This document shows positions 5,136-7,773 of a stretch of 7,773 bases of DNA, in pieces. Below the pieces are notes generated by a model that saw nothing but the letters and a program-made list of their open reading frames with translations, made no database searches and had not been told where the DNA came from. Each line of letters opens with the position of its first letter. The first letter of the stretch is position 1. The position numbers were made by a program, and so were the translations under genes. This DNA comes from an uncultured Prevotella sp. (GTDB lineage: Bacteria > Bacteroidota > Bacteroidia > Bacteroidales > Bacteroidaceae), in assembly GCA_900553155.1 (NCBI GenBank), contig USCM01000081.1:1-7773 (forward strand), given 5' to 3'.

Positions 5136-6431
5136 CTACCTAATAACCAACCTTGTCAAAGCCTCTTCCTTGAACGTCTCCCTCGCCACTCTCAGCAAGT
5201 CGTCTGCCGTGAGTGCGTCGATATGCTCGCACAGCTTGGTGATGTCCTTCTGCCATCCATAGTGCAGATATCCCTTTGCAAAGTCGAGGGCAAACGATTC
5301 GCGAGAGTCGCAAGCAATGCCTATCTGACCCTTTATCTGCTTCTTGGCAGCCCTAAGAGCCGCCTCGCTGAGCGGCCTGTCCATAACCCTGTCAAGCTCG
5401 CGGCGCACCAGACGCAGGCAGCGGTCTACGTTGCGAGGGTCGCAACCAAAGTAGACAGCCCACAGGCCGGTGTCCGAGTAGCTCTGCAGCATACTCTCCA
5501 CCGTATACACAAGAGCATGGCGCTCGCGCAACGACACGTTAAGCCGTGCGTTCATGCCCGGTCCGCCAAGGATGTTGTTAAGCAGATAGAGGGCTATGCG
5601 GCGGTTGTCGTGTACATCGTAGGCACGTGTGCCAAGCATAACATGAGCCAAGTGGGTGTCCATGTGGTGCTCGATGTGCTGCGCCTTGTAAGGCGGAAGT
5701 GGCGTAGCAGAAGCTAAGGTTGACGCAGAAAGAGCCACGGTTGGCGCATTATCTAATACCATTGACGTATCAGAAGGGCCATTTGACGCAATAACGGCAT
5801 CCCTTGACGCAGCCGACGCCTTCTCCAACAATCTCACAAGTTTGTCGAACCGCACATCGCCATAGGCAAAGAACACGCTGTTGTCGGGTCTGTAGTATCT
5901 ACGTGTAAAGCGCAAGGCATCCTCCGTAGTGTACGTGCGCAGCTGCTGTGCAGTGCCAAGGATGTTGTGGCCGAGTGGATGGCCCTGGAATATGGCGTTC
6001 TCGAAAAGGTCGTACACCAGCTCGGAGGGCGAGTCGTTGTAGCTCTCTATCTCGTCCACAATAACCTCCACCTCCTTGTCAATCTCTGCCTGGGGGTACG
6101 TACTGTTGAAGACGATGTCGGTAAGCAGGTCTACGGCGCGGTCGATGTTGTCCTTCAGCACGGCAGCGTGGTACACCGTCTCCTCCTTGTTGGTAAAGGC
6201 GTTGAGGTCGCCGCCCACACGTTCGAGGTAGCCAAGGATGTTCATCGAGGTGCGGCGGTGTGTGCCTTTGAATGTGGTGTGCTCGCAAAAGTGGGCCATA
6301 CCCTCCTCCTTGCCCTGCTCTTCGTCGCGTGTTCCGGCAGCCACGGCATAACCGCAATAAACCACCGGCGATGCCGACGGTAGGTGAATGATGCGCAGTC
6401 CGTTGGACAGCGTATGCGTATTATAGTTCAT
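5136..6431 (-). CDS. M16 family (insulinase-type) zinc metallopeptidase
   Basis: 431 residues from the ATG at 6431-6429. This start is preferred because it begins with the family-typical MNYNTHTLSNGLRII. The further upstream ATG at 6494 lies above the -7 promoter element, and the one at 6452 would leave almost no leader. The inverted zinc motif HxxEH is present as H47-F-C-E50-H51, and E127 in VDEIESYNDSP supplies the third ligand 76 residues later, so the enzyme should be catalytically competent. The segment RHALVYTVESMLQSYSDTG (about 304-322) matches the C-terminal M16 domain. Length and two-domain layout fit bacterial M16B peptidases, which enclose peptides of limited size. No signal peptide is seen, so a cytoplasmic location is likely, and no adjacent second M16 subunit is visible. 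The linker between the two domains (about residues 203-245) is Ala/Ser/Thr/Pro-rich and encoded by a 21-bp periodic repeat. Substrate is unknown. Confidence 0.93.
   Translation of the reverse strand: MNYNTHTLSNGLRIIHLPSASPVVYCGYAVAAGTRDEEQGKEEGMAHFCEHTTFKGTHRRTSMNILGYLERVGGDLNAFTNKEETVYHAAVLKDNIDRAVDLLTDIVFNSTYPQAEIDKEVEVIVDEIESYNDSPSELVYDLFENAIFQGHPLGHNILGTAQQLRTYTTEDALRFTRRYYRPDNSVFFAYGDVRFDKLVRLLEKASAASRDAVIASNGPSDTSMVLDNAPTVALSASTLASATPLPPYKAQHIEHHMDTHLAHVMLGTRAYDVHDNRRIALYLLNNILGGPGMNARLNVSLRERHALVYTVESMLQSYSDTGLWAVYFGCDPRNVDRCLRLVRRELDRVMDRPLSEAALRAAKKQIKGQIGIACDSRESFALDFAKGYLHYGWQKDITKLCEHIDALTADDLLRVARETFKEEALTRLVIR
5699..5824 (-). repeat. Degenerate 21-bp tandem repeat inside the M16 gene linker (six units)
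   Basis: On the + strand the octamer TTGACGCA or a close variant begins at 5720, 5741, 5762, 5783 and 5804, exactly every 21 bases. A weaker copy (GTGGCGTA) begins at 5699. The 13 bases between octamers differ. In the peptidase frame each unit encodes seven residues beginning Ala-(Ser/Pro/Thr) or Thr-Ser. The repeat keeps the frame and occupies the flexible interdomain linker. Confidence 0.8.
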
Positions 6432-6464
6432 CTCGGTTGATTTTTGTTTCATTAAATTCTGTTG

Positions 6465-6472
6465 CAAAGGTA
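6465..6472 (-). promoter_or_regulatory. -7 promoter element of the M16 peptidase gene
   Basis: On the minus strand 6472-6465 read TACCTTTG, a full match to TAnnTTTG, 33 nt upstream of the chosen ATG. The expected -33 region (about 6496-6498) reads ATG rather than TTG and overlaps the first copy of the 12-bp direct repeat, so the promoter may need an activator or be blocked by a repressor there. Confidence 0.65.
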
Positions 6473-6488
6473 CACTTTTATGGTTGTA

Positions 6489-6521
6489 TATCATTCATTA
6501 TATGCCACTTATCATTCATTA
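6489..6521. promoter_or_regulatory. Candidate operator: 12-bp direct repeat, two copies 21 bp apart
   Basis: TATCATTCATTA occurs identically at 6489-6500 and 6510-6521. The start-to-start distance of 21 bp is two helical turns, placing both copies on the same DNA face. They lie between the two divergent -7 elements (6465-6472 on the minus strand, 6558-6565 on the plus strand). Binding by a regulator is inferred. Confidence 0.5.
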
Positions 6522-6557
6522 ACACACCAAAGGGTATGTTATGTCGTTATTTTTAAG

Positions 6558-6565
6558 TAAATTTG
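6558..6565 (+). promoter_or_regulatory. -7 promoter element of the beta-galactosidase gene
   Basis: TAAATTTG matches TAnnTTTG. No TTG is found at the expected -33 position. The resulting leader of about 60 nt is AT-rich and lacks a Shine-Dalgarno sequence. The weak -33 suggests activator dependence. Confidence 0.6.
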
Positions 6566-6632
6566 TCGTCGTTATAGTATATAATATAACCCCACATGAC
6601 AAACCGATACTAATATTAACAACATAACGTCT

Positions 6633-7773
6633 ATGAAACATCTATTACTGACTCTTGCCATTGCCGGTATGTCGCCCTGCCTTATCTACGCAGCCGACAA
6701 TACGGACAAGGCTGTTGAGCCTACCTTCACCGAGTGGCACGATATGTCGGTGAACAACGTAAACCGTTTCCCGTCGCATACGTCGTTCTTCGCTTACGAG
6801 AACCGCGACGCTGCCTTGAAGGGCAACCGCCAGTCGTCTGCCAACTATCTCTCTATTGAGGGCGAGTGGAAATTCAACTGGGTGGAGAACGCCGACCAGC
6901 GTCCTACCAACTTCTTCAGCACTTCGTTCAACGACGCTTCGTGGAAGACTATGCCAGTTCCGGGTATCTGGGAGCTTAACGGCTACGGCGACCCCGAATA
7001 CGTGAACATAGGTTTCGCATGGCGCGGACACTTCAAGGACAATCCCCCACAGGTGCCTACCAAGGACAACCACGTGGGCTCTTACCGACGCACCATACGC
7101 ATACCCGACTCGTGGGACGGCCGCCAGGTTATAGCCCACTTCGGTTCGGTGACATCCAACATGTATCTTTGGGTGAACGGACACTTCGTAGGATATGCCG
7201 AGGACTCGAAGTCGGCTGCCGAGTTCGACCTCACACCATACCTCAAGAAGGGCGACAACCTCATAGCCTTCCAGACATTCCGCTGGTGCGACGGCTCGTA
7301 CAGCGAGGACCAGGACTTCTGGCGCCTCTCGGGTGTGGCTCGCAACTGCTTCCTCTACTCGCGCTCAAAGACCGCTCATGTGGACGATGTACGCGTAACG
7401 CCCGACCTCGACGCACAGTATAAGAACGGATCGCTTGCCGTGAACCTCAAGGCTAAGGGCAACGCACGCTTCGTTGTAGACCTCATTGCTCCCGACGGCG
7501 ACGTCGTAAGCCGCAAGATTCTAAACACCACAAAGGTTAAGAAGAAGACGGGCAAGAACATTGCCGAGATTAACGCAACCGTAAAGTTTGACGTGGAGAA
7601 CCCACTTAAGTGGACTGCCGAGACTCCTAACCTCTACAAGGTGGTGGTTACGGTGCAGCAAGGCAACAAGGATATAGAGGCTGTTCCGGTGCGCACGGGT
7701 TTCCGCAAGATAGAGATTAAGAACGCGCAGCTGCTTGTAAACGGCCAGCCGGTATACATCAAGGGCGCCAACC
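6633..7773 (+). CDS. Exported GH2 beta-galactosidase (LacZ-type), 3'-truncated
   Basis: The frame runs open from the ATG at 6633 to the window end, giving 380 complete codons of what is usually a protein of about 1,000 or more residues. Residues 1-20 are a type I signal peptide (MKHLLLTLAIAG, ending LIYA before ADN), so the enzyme is periplasmic or otherwise exported; Cys16 follows a proline and is not a lipobox. The sugar-binding jelly roll spans about 70-245 with LacZ hallmarks: VPGIWELNGYGDPEYVN (109-125), GSYRRTIRIPDSW (149-161), WVNGHFVGYAEDSKSAAEFDLT (180-201) and GSYSEDQDFWRLSGVAR (221-237). The last corresponds to the LacZ loop whose Asp helps bind the sodium ion and galactose. An Ig-like GH2 domain spans about 250-360 (WTAETPNLY 327-335, VRTGFRKIEI 353-362). 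The TIM barrel starts at VNGQPVYIKGAN (369-380); the catalytic glutamates lie outside the window. It hydrolyses terminal beta-galactosides by family inference; the exact glycan is unknown. Confidence 0.92.
   Translation, partial: MKHLLLTLAIAGMSPCLIYAADNTDKAVEPTFTEWHDMSVNNVNRFPSHTSFFAYENRDAALKGNRQSSANYLSIEGEWKFNWVENADQRPTNFFSTSFNDASWKTMPVPGIWELNGYGDPEYVNIGFAWRGHFKDNPPQVPTKDNHVGSYRRTIRIPDSWDGRQVIAHFGSVTSNMYLWVNGHFVGYAEDSKSAAEFDLTPYLKKGDNLIAFQTFRWCDGSYSEDQDFWRLSGVARNCFLYSRSKTAHVDDVRVTPDLDAQYKNGSLAVNLKAKGNARFVVDLIAPDGDVVSRKILNTTKVKKKTGKNIAEINATVKFDVENPLKWTAETPNLYKVVVTVQQGNKDIEAVPVRTGFRKIEIKNAQLLVNGQPVYIKGAN

Noticed and set aside
5223..5717. 164-residue plus-strand frame
   Set aside because: Antisense to the M16 peptidase, whose zinc motif and two domains are intact; no family features in the plus frame.
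5699..5824. CRISPR-like array (constant octamer, variable spacers)
   Set aside because: The repeats are only 8 bp, the spacers 13 bp, and the whole stretch is in frame within a conserved gene.
6432..6494. Upstream start of the M16 peptidase adding 21 residues
   Set aside because: The ATG at 6494 lies upstream of the -7 element TACCTTTG, and the extra residues do not look like a signal peptide or part of the family.

Overview
The window looks like chromosomal DNA of a Bacteroidales bacterium, most likely a member of the Prevotellaceae. Three things point that way: promoters of the Bacteroidetes type (TAnnTTTG near -7, no Shine-Dalgarno sequences), several lipoprotein signal peptides, and gene families typical of the group (DUF4369-thioredoxin lipoprotein, OmpA-like/TPR lipoprotein, exported GH2 glycosidases). 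The genus is inferred from style, not from a marker gene.

Layout, left to right. (1) 1-1200 (+): C-terminal part of a family 2 glycoside hydrolase, cut by the window edge. (2) 1329-3002 (+): an apparently highly expressed lipoprotein with an OmpA-like region and C-terminal TPR repeats, with its own promoter and a strong terminator. (3) 3076-4074 (+): a lipoprotein with DUF4369 and a thioredoxin-like domain that has lost both CxxC cysteines; it ends in a strong terminator. (4) 4075-5135: about 1 kb without a convincing protein gene but rich in structure. It holds a minus-strand promoter in front of a roughly 300-nt segment whose ends pair, a 126-bp element closed by perfect 19-bp arms, several compact inverted repeats with 3-nt loops, and short tandem repeats. 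(5) 5136-6431 (-): an M16 zinc peptidase whose interdomain linker is encoded by a 21-bp periodic repeat. (6) 6432-6632: divergent promoter region with two copies of a 12-bp direct repeat spaced 21 bp apart. (7) 6633 to the window end (+): N-terminal half of an exported LacZ-type GH2 beta-galactosidase.

The genes do not form one obvious operon. Two GH2 enzymes at the edges suggest polysaccharide or glycoconjugate degradation, and the lipoproteins and peptidase suggest envelope functions. The most novel material is the convergent gap at 4131-4795, which contains a candidate structured non-coding RNA and a separate multi-branched palindromic element. No transposase, CRISPR array, tRNA or rRNA was recognised.
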